A DNA stretch of 64,000 nt from Castanea sativa. Its lineage: Eukaryota; Streptophyta; Magnoliopsida; Fagales; Fagaceae. Both the position numbers and the translations under genes were made by a program. Of the stretch, positions 10,945 through 21,616 are shown in pieces. The notes beneath the pieces were generated by a model, which saw only the letters and a list, made by a program, of their open reading frames with translations, searched no databases and was not told the origin of the DNA. The DNA lies in contig NC_134015.1 of NCBI RefSeq assembly GCF_040712315.1, positions 4,376,445 through 4,440,444 of the forward strand, written 5' to 3'. Each line of letters opens with the position of its first letter. The stretch's first letter is position 1.

Positions 10945-12380
10945 CACTACAAAAAACGGGGTCTAAAGCCGCGTTTCAAAAAAGCGGCTAAAGACCCCAA
11001 AAACGCGGCTATAGCCTATAGCCGCGTTTTCTAGAGCCGCGTTTGTAAACGCGGCCTAAGCGGCGCAGCAACAGCCCCTGTGGGTCTATAGCCGCGTTTT
11101 TACAACCGCGGCTAAAGATTGGACCTAAAGCCGCGTTGTTTAACCACGGCTATAGTCTGAGACCTATAGCCGCGTTTTTGAAAAACGCGGCTATAGGTTT
11201 TTTTAAAAACAAAAAAAAAATTCTGGGTGTTTTTTTTTCCCCAAGAAATTCAAAATTCAAACCAAAAATAAAATTCAAAATTAAACGGAAACCCAGAAAA
11301 TACAAAATCAAATACAAACCCAAAAAATTCAAAATCAAACACAACATACTAAAAATACAACCACAATTTGCTCCAAAATATAAAAACACAAACCCATGAA
11401 TCTCCTCTCTTTCAACAAATCTAACACTAAAACCATTCAAGTACAAGCTCAGAAACACAAACCCATTTAAACATAAACACAATATCAGGGACACAATAGC
11501 ACAAATTCAAAATTTTTAGCATTTTCTCCATTTTCTTACTAACTAAACATAAAATAACAAAAAAAAAACTAGATCTATAGAAAAATCAGTGACTGAGATG
11601 AAGAAAAAAAGAAGAAATAGCTGGAAAGAAACAAAGAAAAAAAATGTGTTGGAGTGAAGAAGGAAAAAAAAATGTCGTGACTTGCAAAAGAAAGGAGCAA
11701 AAAAAAAAAAAAAAAAAAAAAATATTTTGTGAAAAAAATAAAAAAAAAAAAAAAAAAAAAAAAAAGAGCTACGTTGGAAAAATGAAAGAAGAAAGAAACA
11801 GGAAAAAAAAAAAAAATAGGAAGAAGAACCTGAAGAGTTAGTGAAGAAGGAAGAAAGAAAAGGAAAAAGAAAAAAAAAAAACCTGAAAAGTTAGTGAGGA
11901 AGGAAGAAAGAAAAGGAAAAGAAAAAAAAAAAAAAAAAAGAAGAAGGAAAGAGAGAACCTGAAGCTTCAGAGGGAAGATTGAAGAAAGAAAAAAAAAAAA
12001 AAAAAAAGAAGAAAAGAACTTATACTGAAAGTGGGGGTAGGTGAGGCTGTAGGTGGGAAAGGGGGGGCACGTGGGAAGTTTAAGTTTTTTTTTTTTTTTT
12101 TTTTTTTTTGAGCCACGTTTTTGAAAACACAGCCAGAGGGGGACCTATAGCCGCGTTTTTGGAAAACGCGGCTATAGGCCCCCTCTGCTGCAAACTCCAC
12201 GTCTTTACTTTAAGAAAATTTATTCGGCTGAGGGGACCTATAGCCGCGTTTTCGAAAAACGCGGCTATAGATTATGTCTATAGCTGCGTTTCTTAAAAAC
12301 GCGGCTATAGATCAGCTGTAGCTGCTTTTTTTTATAAACGCGGCCAAAAAACGCGGCTATAGCTCGCGTTTTTTGTAGTG
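10945..12380. mobile_element. CACTA element 1 (1.4 kb, non-autonomous)
   Basis: It begins CACTACAAAAAACG and ends CGTTTTTTGTAGTG, perfect inverted ends of the En/Spm CACTA type, and has the 3-bp duplication TTT at 10942-10944 and 12381-12383. About 260 bases at each end are packed with hairpin-forming GCCGCGTTT / AAACGCGGC motifs, often extended to CTATAGCCGCGTTT. The middle is A-rich low-complexity sequence (11200-12110). No transposase or host gene fragment was seen. Same family as the elements at 20336-26432 and 47638-52563. Confidence 0.92.
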
Positions 12381-12417
12381 TTTGCTCAAGGGCTTCAAAT
12401 GAACCCCCTATCTTCAA

Positions 12418-12420
<3 letters not shown>

Positions 12421-12461
<41 letters not shown>
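12421..12461. repeat. (AT)n microsatellite
   Basis: About 40 bases of AT dinucleotide in the hAT body just after the CACTA insertion. Confidence 0.95.
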
Positions 12462-12466
<5 letters not shown>

Positions 12467-12631
12467 TTTTGTTAGTTTAATACTTTAATATATTCTTAAA
12501 AATATTATTTTTACACACACTGACTTAAATTTTATACACCTTTATTACAAATATATCCAACTCTAAGAGTAAGAATAAGTGTTTGTGGATTATAAGTGTC
12601 ACTTTTTATCATAAATTTATATTAGAGTAAT

Positions 12632-12800
12632 ATTATAACCACAAACTATTTTATAACATTTTTACAAAATGTTAATGTGGTCAACCTCTTATTGGTTTTC
12701 ATCTAAACCCACCGTTAATATCACTTTTTTATTTACCAATAATCACTCACCACATCAACAGTTTGTAAATTTTTTTATAAAATAGTTTGTATCTCTAGTT
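12632..12800. mobile_element. Small foldback MITE
   Basis: The left part ACAAACTATTTTATAACATT is mirrored by TTTTTATAAAATAGTTTGTA at the right, around a TTATTGGTTT / ACCAATAA core. Similar core phrases occur near 39330-39500, 45890-46030 and 46570-46730, suggesting a dispersed family. Exact ends not settled. Confidence 0.45.
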
Positions 12801-13538
12801 TTATTCTTTATATTATATTTGTGTGAGTGTATATAATATTGATTGTGTGCATTACTTTTTGTTAATGATGTGTGTGAACGTTTGTGTGTACAGTATAAAT
12901 ACAAGGGAAATGTTTTGACACCACTTTCATGAGAAATAACAATTGCCCTAAGGGTATCCGTTAACATGACCCTAATTATAATATAACTTTATATAATTTA
13001 ATAATTAGGAAATATAGAGGGTTTGTTACATGTGCGTGTATTGTTATCGTGTTATAATAAATTTTTATTATTAAGTCTGAGAAATTCAAGAAAAAAAGTT
13101 GTAAAGTTAGTGATTGTTCAAGTATTCGATTGGTTAAGTAGATACGTAGTATATTATTTATGTATGAATAAGTTTGGTTGTGTTCGTCAATAATTAATAC
13201 AAAACCAATGATTTGACTTTATTCATTTAGTTTAAAATATTTTTAAGAAAACAAAGACAAATAGATAATAACAACTGCATAAAAATAAAAATGTTAAACA
13301 AACTTACCAAAATAAAATGGTCATAACTACCCACAATGGTAATAAATACTCATAATAAACTATCATATAACAATTTAAAATTTGAAAACTTTTTTTTATG
13401 AGACAAAATTTGAAAACTTGTAGAAGGAAATTGTAAAACTTAAATTTTTTTTTATCAATAACTTGATATATTCAAGCTCTTTTTTTATTTTTTTTTTCAT
13501 TTAAGTTTTTAAATGACCCCCTTAAAAAAATTCCTAGA

Positions 13539-14492
13539 TGTTAGGATTTTAGATTTCTGTAAACTGGATTGTTTAACCTAATTAATTAACCAAGTTTTTG
13601 TGTGTGTGTGTGTTTCTCAAAAAAAAAAAATTAATTAATCAAGTGGATACTTAAGTTTATTATTCAGATTTAGGTCAAACAAACATAAATCATATATGTA
13701 AAGCAGCAGATATATAAAAAATACAATGATATGATTACCCAGGAAAACCAAACTGGTAAAAAACCAGAGGAGGATTTAACTTATCTATCCTCAAGGTAAA
13801 AAGCAAATCCACTTTAGAGAATCAAAGTTTACAAAAAGACTTAGACTACTAACATCCTATTTCTACCACATGTAGAACTTACTGACACAACCACATGCAA
13901 GCTTCGAATGCACATACTCCTTCTCTATTAGGCCTTTGCAACACAAGCATCCACACTTGTGACTTTGAGACTTCACTCAAAAGTTTATCAACACAAACTC
14001 TCTTGTTTGTGACTCCGAGACCACCCTTGAAGGTTTAGATTTTCAACTATTGTTGATCTTGATGCAGCAACTTTAGATCTACCAGTTCTAAAGATATGAG
14101 AGTGATATTCGGTAGTGACTTTGATAAAAGAAGGTACAGAACCTTTTAGGTCTCATAAGAGCACCTCCATAGTCATAATATATAAAACGTGTCTAGGGTT
14201 TCCTTTATATACTAGAAGAAGTAAATCTAAAACCCTAATCCTTTTTAGGCTTAAACTACTATTGGGCCGAACTTAAAATTTTGCAGACCTGTATTTCGAT
14301 CGATCGAGCCTATCTTTCAATCGATCGAACTAGGTAGATTTCAAATTCTTCTTTCTGCAGCTTGTATGTTTTTGAATCTTGATTTGTATCATCTTGAGTA
14401 TTGTCTAATAATACCTATAGACTCTGGGATTTATATCTAGATAAATTTGTGTTCACGGTTTGCCAATTGTTCAAAACTTTTAGAACCTAACA
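13539..14492. mobile_element. Solo LTR, Copia-type ends
   Basis: It starts TGTTAGGATTTTAG and ends AGAACCTAACA, short inverted TGTTAGG ... CCTAACA ends usual for Copia LTRs. It is flanked by exact 5-bp duplications CTAGA (13534-13538 and 14493-14497). No internal domain lies between or beside it, so it is a solo LTR of 954 bp. Near 14298-14328 it holds ATCGATCGA palindromes. It inserted close to the right end of the hAT element. Confidence 0.85.
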
Positions 14493-14711
14493 CTAGAGCC
14501 GGCACTGATTACTAACATCATTTTTTTTCATCTGTTTTCTTTATTCACTAGACCCAACGAGTCTACAACATGTTAAAGCATTCACAATGAACTTATCACA
14601 GTTTTAGTTAAAAAAATTTCTAAAAGTCTTTATTTTTTTTTCTATAGCAAACTATCTTTCTCTATTTAAATTTTTGTGTGCGCTCTATGCTAATATTGCT
14701 TTTATTCATAG

Positions 14712-14985
14712 ATCTGAAACTCAGCCTCTGAATCCAAACATGGAGGTGGAGGAGAGGAAGAATCAATCATCATTTTCAGCATTGGTCAAAGACCAATGTG
14801 TACCCAATAAAGGAGAGATTCTACGTCCAGGATGTCCGCCAGTTCTGTATTCCCCTCCTTCCCACATCGGAAACCATGAGATGAGTAGTGCTGGTCCGAG
14901 GGTTCATGGTGATGATCAATATGTTCCGCTGAATAAAGGTCCAGTCCCACCTTCAACCCCTAATCCAACCACACATGGAACATGA
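14712..14985 (+). CDS. Secreted proline-rich peptide precursor, copy A (main exon only)
   Basis: This is the counterpart of the second coding exon of copy B. A splice acceptor (TTCATAG) precedes it and the exon phase is the same. The frame is open for 91 codons to a TGA: SETQPLNPNMEVEERK, then CPPVLYSPPSHIGNHEMS, then YVPLNKGPVPPSTPNPTTHG at the C-terminus. The conserved blocks are PPVLYxxPxHxGNHEMS and KGPVPPSxPNPTTHG. The proline-rich end recalls the PIPPSxP motif of the IDA/IDL signalling peptides, but this is resemblance only. I found no signal-peptide exon upstream; the 3.6-kb hAT insertion and other repeats occupy the expected intron. An in-frame ATG at 14674 would start inside intron sequence without a signal peptide. 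It may be 5'-truncated or may use an exon I missed. Confidence 0.55.
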
Positions 14986-15420
14986 TGCCATTGGCAATCC
15001 CTGATGAGCTGAGTACTGAGTAGTGATGCAATATGTCCCTTTAGTCCATAAAACTTGTTGCTGCCTGTAGTGCTAGCTATTTCTCTTTTATAATTAATGG
15101 TAAAAAAACATAGATACAGAAAGCATCGCAAAATTCGCAACTCGCCAGTACTAGGTGGGAACGCACCAATCCTATGCAGCTTAAGAATCCTTACAAAGAT
15201 AATTAGGTTAGGAGAGCCGCTAATCCCTCCAAAGTGTTCTTCTTGGCATGTGACCAACTCAGCCTCGATTTCATGGCCTTTCCATGCATGTCCTATATAT
15301 TGGCCATCCATTACACTTGAAGGAATAGTTATTAAATTCGGAACGGACGTTAACTCGATATAAGACTGGTCGTTGGTCTCTAGATCAACCAATAGATCAC
15401 CAATTGAACCGCAAGATTAA
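14986..15420 (-). other. 3' flank of copy A with an unrecognised minus-strand open frame
   Basis: The first about 70 bases after the stop (TGCCATTGGCAA ... GATGAGCTGAGTA) match the 3' UTRs of copies B and C. Beyond that, 14916-15392 on the minus strand is open for 158 codons (starting MVDLETNDQSYIELT, with IGHAWKGHEIEAELV inside). I do not recognise it. Part of it overlaps copy A's coding exon in antisense, so the whole frame is unlikely to be a gene; the 15100-15390 portion could be a fragment of something else. Confidence 0.3.
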
Positions 15421-15770
15421 AAAAATGACATACCAAAATTACTAATTAAAATTAAGTACAAAAAACAAGCCAACTAATATAAAATAAAAGGATATCATAA
15501 AATTGTAGTCAAGTCTTCACCAGCCATATAAAATATTATACTCTTTATATGTTAAAATTCTGGGAATAAATGTAAGTCTCAATCTCCAAAGTTACATTTT
15601 ATGCATATTTCATATATAACTTAATGCTCTAATCTAATGGATCATGTTCTAAGCCAAAACTTGAAACTTCATCTTTATTGAAAAGTCAAACATTAACCTC
15701 ATTATAAAATCTTTTATTTTCATTACCCTTCAAATTCAAAAAATAGCACTGCAATGTTATTTTATTAAAA

Positions 15771-16700
15771 ATTACAATTACAACCCAATTACAATAAACA
15801 TTACACAATTACAATTCTCATAACCCAATTACAATACTCATAACCCAATTACAACATACATAACTTAATCACAATTTTCATAACCCAACTACAATGCTCA
15901 TAACCCAATTACAATAAACATTACACAATTACAATTCTCATAACCCAATTATAATAATCATAACCTAATTATAATAATCATAACCCAATTACAATTCTCA
16001 AACCCAATTACAATAGTCATAACCCAATTACAATTCTCAAAACCCAATTACAATAGTCACAACCCAATTACAATAATCATAACCCAATTACAATTCTCAT
16101 AACCCAATTACCATAGACATTACACAACTACAATTATCATAACCCAATTATAGTAATCATAACCCAATTATAGTAATCATAACCCAATTACAATAATTAC
16201 AATAATCATAACCCAATTACGATTCTCATAACCCAATTACTGTAGTCATAACCGAATTACAATTCTCATATCCCAATTACAGTAATCATAACCCAATTAC
16301 AATCCTCATAACCCAATTACAATAAACATTACACAATTACAATTCTCATAACCCAATTACAATACTCATAACCCAACTACAATTCTCATAACCCAATTAC
16401 AATAAACATTACACAATTACAATTCTCATAACCCAATTACAATTCTCAAACCCAATTACAATAGTCATAACCCAATTACAATTCTCAAAACCCAATTAAA
16501 ATAGTCATAACCCAATTACAATAGACATTACACAATTACAATTCTCATAACCCAATTACAATAATTACAATAATCATAACCCAATTACAATTCTCATATC
16601 CCAATTACAGTAATCATAACCCAATTACAATTCTCATATCCCAATTACAGTAATCATAACCCAATTACAATTCTCATAAACCCAATTACAATGATCATAG
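15771..16700. repeat. 20-bp minisatellite array
   Basis: More than 40 head-to-tail units of about 20 bases with consensus CATAACCCAATTACAATTCT; the last four bases alternate between TTCT, TAAT, AGTC and related variants. Higher-order patches are visible: the AATAAACATTACACAATT variant recurs several times. A second short block of the same unit lies at 17200-17300. Confidence 0.95.
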
Positions 16701-17335
16701 TATTTTAATTAATAATTTGATAGTGTGAACACTAAGAACCCTCTCTCTCTCTCTCTCTCTCTCCCTCTCTCTCCAAATAGAACTCAGCTCTTTATTGATG
16801 CAAAAATGAATACAAGCAATAACGATCTGAAACTCGAAATTATTTTAGAGTTTTGACAATATTCATGGTTGCAAAAGTCAATTATTTTAGATGGCTCTCC
16901 TGTCATGTACAAATTAAATAACAATCATTCTAAATAAATCAAATAAAAATCATATTAATCATCTCATCATATATTATTTATTCTTCTAGTTAAAGACTAA
17001 TTAATATTCTCAAGTCAAAGTCAAAGTCAAATATTTTGTTGCAATATCTCTCCTAAAGGCTATTTGCTAAACCTTTGACAAGATTTTCTATCCATACTTT
17101 AGTTTTGCTCTATTGATCACAGGATTTCGCCTAATTGAGATCTTCAAACTCGCATAGTGAACAAAAACTTCATTCATCAACCTAAATAATACCCATACCA
17201 ATTGCAATAATCATAATCCAATTACAATTCTTATAACCAATTACAATAATCATAACCCAATTACAATTTACAATAATCATAACCCAATTACAATAATCAT
17301 AATATTTTAATTAATAATTTGATAGCGCAAACACT

Positions 17336-17377
<42 letters not shown>

Positions 17378-17440
17378 AATAGAACTCAGCTCTTTATTGA
17401 TGCAAAAATGAATACAAGCAAGAACGACCTAAAACTCTAA
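16686..17440. repeat. Direct duplication of a minisatellite flank
   Basis: About 155 bases at 16686-16845 are repeated at 17282-17440: the last minisatellite unit, ATTTTAATTAATAATTTGAT, ACACTAAGAA, a (CT)n run, then CCAAATAGAACTCAGCTCTT and TTGATGCAAAAATGAATACA. The copies are close to identical. The pieces lie about 600 bases apart, consistent with a local tandem duplication or with terminal direct repeats of an unknown element. Confidence 0.75.
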
Positions 17441-18235
17441 ATTGTTTTTTATTTTCCCATTTCTTTTCCCATTTGATTTCCAAATTTTTTTTTAAGGTTG
17501 AAATTAAAGATATACCCTAGTCAATTAGTTATATTATTGGGAGAACATAAGTTTTTTATTGGATACTGAATAGTCCTAGACACGGAGTATTCTTAGTTTG
17601 ACAAAATCAACTAGTGGGGGGTTAGGTTAATCATGCAATTAAGTGCCCATGTTTTTTACTTTTAATTAGGACCTTAAGAATAATAGAGAGACATTCATTC
17701 AGGCAAGCAACCTCGTTTAAATCCAAAGAACTGAAAACTCGGACTGTGATAATTCTAAATAAAAACTAATAAAATAAAAATAAAAACTTAATTATTGTAA
17801 AAAACATTTCATCAAAATAACGTCGACAAAAACCTCTGTCGGGGACCACTTAAACTCTAGCCCGCAACGAGATCGACAAACCGCATGTGGTATCCAAGCA
17901 ATAATTATGACTTTGACCTTAAACTCTACCTTCTTTTTTTTGGATTAAAGAAACACACTGGACAAAGCCTTCAGCATCGACCAAATCCAATAGGGTAGTA
18001 ATTTTTTAATATACACTGAATTTTTTTATGGTTTGAATGAAGAACTATCCAAACAGTAATCAATTTGATTGGGTTACAAAGTGCTTTGGCACATATCCAC
18101 TTCTATTAGGGATGCGTTTGACAAACCTAAAAGAATTAAAATAAATAACTAATATAGATGAAGGCTCATCCAAATGCATTCTAAATATATGCTCTTTCCA
18201 AATTATATTCAATGCTCAACATATATATGTATATA

Positions 18236-18284
<49 letters not shown>

Positions 18285-18689
18285 ATAGAGCAATGCCAAG
18301 GTTAAACATATACCTTTAAACAATGTTTGTCTGATCTGATTGTTATGCTGCAAAGTCTACTTTTCAAAGTAGTCATGGAATGAATTATTTCTAGTCACAT
18401 GCTTTTCTATTGGGATGAATTAAATTAAATATAAACCAAGATATGATGTTGTCACATGCTTTTCTAGAAAAAACCTCAATTTATTGGTGCACGAAACACT
18501 TTAATTTTTTCCTTTGAAATATGCATTTAACTCTTCAGTCTCTCTTTCTTCGAAACCACACGCACACAATGGCTTTTATATAGCCTCTTGCCACCGACAC
18601 ACTCCAAAACACATTAGGAATAAATGTTTCTGTTGACAAACACTAGTTTTGAACTGAGCTTATTAAGGAGTCAGTGACCACGTTGTTAA
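17441..18689. other. Intergenic DNA, no gene seen
   Basis: AT-rich, no credible exon. It includes a mixed (TA)(TG)(GA) microsatellite at 18226-18282. Confidence 0.6.
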
Positions 18690-18698
18690 CCTTAACGG

Positions 18699-19141
18699 CG
18701 GGGAAAATGGGCTTTTGTCATTTTCACAAAAAAAAAATCAACATGTTACCCTCTTTTTCCAAATTAATTAGAGAAATGTCATTCTTTTGAAATTTGATTT
18801 TTTTAAAATCGAGTTTAAAAAAAAAAAAATTCTGGAGCTTTATAGCAACGTTTTAAAAAGTCTATAGCAACGTTTTAAGGACCTATAGCGGCGTTTTGTA
18901 ACTCGAGTTCCATAAAATCGAGTTATAGGTAAATTTTTCTCCTTTTTTTACCTATGACTTGATTTCATGAAGCTCGAGTTCCAAAACGTCGCTATAGGCT
19001 CCTTAAAACGTCACTATAGGGCTTAACTCGTTTGAGAAAATCGAGTTTCAAAAGAGGGGCATTTTCTTGATTAATTTGGGAAAGAGGACAACATGCTGAT
19101 TTTTTTTTTTTTAAAAAAAAGGGAAAAAGCCCATTTTCGCC
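18699..19141. mobile_element. Mutator-like foldback element with 9-10 bp target duplication
   Basis: The ends GGGGAAAATGGGCTTTT and (reverse complement of right) GGCGAAAATGGGCTTTTT open inverted repeats of about 140 bases that continue through AAATCARCATGTT, CCAAATTAAT and CTTTTGAAA. The duplication CCTTAACGG flanks it exactly (18690-18698, 19142-19150), the MULE size. The centre has TATAGCAACGTTTTAA and CTCGAGTT palindromic phrases reminiscent of the CACTA subterminal motif. No coding capacity. Confidence 0.82.
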
Positions 19142-19151
19142 CCTTAACGGC

Positions 19152-20332
19152 TCAACCTATTAAGGAACCAGTGTCCTAATTATAATCATCTAGACTTAAA
19201 TAGACCCATGAGAGGATCCATAGCCAAATTTCAATCCCATCTAAGCATTTTTTTTATTTTCTTTTGAGAGATTTGAGCACAATGCCTACTTCAAACCAAG
19301 GGCCTAACCACTGAACCATAAACTTGGATAGTGTTTTATTAAGCTTCTTTAAACCATGTTAAATCATCTGCAAAATTGTGATTATATTCTGTGAATATAT
19401 TTCTAGTAATTGCATCATGGCTCATTCCTAAACTCTTTATAGAGAGTGTTTGGGAAAAGGTTTGCTTTTTGTCTTTTTTTTTTTTTTTTGGTAAAAAATC
19501 TAACTTTTAACTTTTTTGTAAATAATACTAATTAATAAAAATCTATATTAATTTGTTTTAATTAATCACAATTGATTTTTTTTTCTTCATTAACTTAGAG
19601 AAAAATCTTATCTCAAAAAAATAAAAATAATTAGAGAAAAACCAATATAATTAATGATAATATAAAAGAAAAAACAACATTAACTCTCATTAGAGTTATG
19701 GGATCAAACGATCCACATTGCTAGGTCACCCATGGCATTGGCCAATCAAGTGGCGTATTTGTGACGCATGTGGAATCAAAGAGAACTTGGTCCTCAAAAG
19801 ATTCATAACCTTGCAAATTGCCTAGTTAGTCTCTTTCCGGCAGCAGAATAATGGTTATACTTTCACACAAAAAAAAAAAAATAAATAAAAAATTCAAACA
19901 TCCTGTACAAATCATAGGGAATCTCTCAAAGACTTCCTATTTTACAAGCAATGTGATGGCACCCACTACAAAATCTAGATGTATCCTTAAATAGTGAGTT
20001 TTGTGTTCTTTTCTGATGCTATGAACTATTTTCTGATCAAAATATGAAGCTACTTGCTTGTGGCTTAGGCAGTAACATCATATTTTGATAACTATAATGA
20101 CCAGTTGATTGACGTAGTTCGCAATTGATGAAGACAAAAGAAGGATGTGAAATTCTACCTGATTCACTCCCGTCCCTCTCAATAAGTTGTTTAAGTCAAC
20201 AAAAGATTTTTTGTTTATTCTTTTTTCCCCCTAAGGGCAAGTGGAGTATATGATTCTCGGATCATAATCTCACAGAAGAGGGCAAAAATACCGCCTGGTC
20301 ATATGACCTTTACAAATCAACACGGTTAATTA
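19152..20332. other. Intergenic DNA with a dispersed repeat
   Basis: No gene recognised. The block 19265-19420 (TTTGAGCACAATGCCTAC ... TGGATAGTGTTTTATTAAGC) is related to two blocks at 55094-55430. Confidence 0.55.
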
Positions 20333-20717
20333 ACACACTACAAAACACGCGGGTCTTAGGCCGCGTTTTTTTCAGCCGCGTTTGCAAAAACGCGGCCTAA
20401 GACCCTAGTTGGGCCACGTGAATTGAACGCAGCCCAAGCCCAAGTTTTTAGCTGCGTTTTTTTGGTTCTATAGCCACGTTTTTCTGGAATGGGCTGAAGC
20501 TGCGTTTTAAAAACGTGACTTTAGACCCATCTGAAATATATATATATATATTTTTAATTTATGTCTTGAAGCCGCGTTTTAAAAACGCGGCTCTACATTG
20601 TCCTAAAGCCGCGTTTATTAAAAACGCGGCCATAGATATAACTGAAGCTGTGTTTTTTAAACGCGGCTTCAAGAATGCCTGAAGCTACGTTTTAAAAAAC
20701 GGGGCTAAAAACCCTAG

Positions 20718-20725
20718 TATAAATA
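20718..20725 (+). promoter_or_regulatory. TATA-like box inside the CACTA element
   Basis: TATAAATA lies 382 bases from the left end, directly after the hairpin array and about 115 bases before the L4 frame. The same TAGTATAAATA phrase sits 393 bases from the left end of CACTA element 3. Position conservation suggests a promoter belonging to the family rather than chance; transcription is inferred. Confidence 0.5.
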
Positions 20726-20832
20726 CGAAATAAAAAATCCAAATTCCCTCAAAACCAAACCCAATATCTGTCTAAGCCCTTCGAACCAAATTCCCTCAAA
20801 ACCCAAACCAAACCGATCGGTCACCGGCCACC

Positions 20833-21054
20833 ATCCCAGTCCTCTCCTTCACCGGCGGCCAAATCGGCGAGACCCAACTTGAACTCAAGTCTGCCCCACC
20901 GGACACCGCCCACGTCACCCTCACCCGCATCGTCACTGACCTCCAGACCAAGCGCCGCGGCACCGCCTCCACCCTCACTGCCTTGGGTCTCTCCCTCTCT
21001 CTCTCCAGCTCTCAATCTCACTCAAGACACTGACTGGGCCGACTAACAGTAAGT
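20833..21054 (+). pseudogene. RPL4: Captured fragment of plastid ribosomal protein L4 (uL4c)
   Basis: Bases 20833-20979 read IPVLSFTGGQIGETQLELKS followed by APPDTAHVTLTR and VTDLQTKRRGTASTLT. This is the N-terminal start of the mature L4 domain of the nuclear-encoded plastid ribosomal protein; the KRRGTASTLT motif is diagnostic and is normally followed by RGEVRGGG, absent here. The local GC content is far above the surroundings, as in the donor exon. After the motif, the sequence runs into a possible donor site (CTAACA then GTAAGT, 21055) and TTTAGGG-rich intron-like DNA. It is a 49-codon piece, without ribosomal function. Confidence 0.8.
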
Positions 21055-21074
21055 TTTTTAAATTGATTGTGTTG

Positions 21075-21300
21075 ATTTTTGTTTTAGGGTTTCCATTTTT
21101 GTTTTAGGGTTTCGATTTTTGGTTTAGGGTTTTCATTTTAGGTTTAGGGTTTCAATTTTGTAATTGTAGGGTGAATTTCTTAGGTTTAGGGTTTCGATTT
21201 TGTGATTGTAGGGTTTGGATTTTAGGTTTAGGGTTTTGATTTTAGGTTTGGGGTTTCAATTTTGGTTTAGGGTTTCGATTTGGTTGGATTGATTTTTATT
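21075..21300 (+). repeat. Degenerate GGTTTAGGGTTT repeats
   Basis: Roughly ten irregular units of about 20 bases built on TTTAGGGTTTCGATTTT. They contain the plant telomere heptamer TTTAGGG but are spaced by T-rich linkers. They follow the L4 fragment's donor site and are likely part of an intron. Confidence 0.7.
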
Positions 21301-21549
21301 TAGGTATTTGGGTAACTTTAGGTTTTGATTTGATTTTTTGAAATTTGGGGTTATATATGATTTAGGTTTGGAGAGGGCAAAACAGAGAAATAAGAGAGAA
21401 GGAGAGAGTTCTTCGTTCCCATTTATTTTTTCAATTTCTTGGGTTTTGTTTTGTCGATTATTGTTTTGTTGGTTAGAATTTTGTTCCTGTTTGCCATTGA
21501 AATTAATTTCTGAATTGTTTTTTTCTTTTTCTTCTGTTTCTCTCTCCAG

Positions 21550-21616
21550 ATGCAGAATACCGTTTCCCTGTGCCAGATAAAGACATTGGGACTTCTGCAA
21601 TAAGAGAATTAAAAGG
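21550..21616 (+). other. Possible captured exon of unknown origin
   Basis: The segment is bounded by TCTCTCCAG (acceptor) and AAAAG-GTACAG (donor) and is open in the frame DAEYRFPVPDKDIGTSAIRE. It looks like a real exon by its borders and by the loss of T-richness, but I do not recognise the protein. It may be part of another gene carried by the CACTA element. Confidence 0.35.

Larger units (their letters stand above)
10925..14507. mobile_element. hAT-like non-autonomous element with two nested insertions
   Basis: The left end CAGGGGCGGCGCTA and the reverse complement of the right end, CAGTGCCGGCTCTA, agree at 11 of 14 positions. Flanks ATTACTAC (10917-10924) and ATTACTAA (14508-14515) form an 8-bp target duplication with one mismatch, the hAT size. 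Inside, a CACTA element (10945-12380) and a Copia-type solo LTR (13539-14492) have inserted, each with its own clean target duplication. Removing both leaves about 1.2 kb without a transposase frame. The element sits in the intron-like sequence upstream of copy A of the peptide gene. Confidence 0.72.

Noticed and set aside
11150..11494. 114-codon minus-strand frame and the overlapping 87-codon plus-strand frame
   Set aside because: Both lie in A/T-rich low-complexity sequence inside CACTA element 1 and have strongly biased Lys/Phe or Leu composition without motifs.
14916..15392. Minus-strand 158-codon frame as a real gene
   Set aside because: Antisense to the conserved exon of copy A for part of its length, no recognised domain, and not conserved at copies B or C. 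Recorded only as an unrecognised frame.
21075..21300. Possible interstitial telomere from TTTAGGG units
   Set aside because: Units are irregular and spaced by T-rich linkers, not contiguous heptamers. They sit in intron-like DNA after the L4 fragment.
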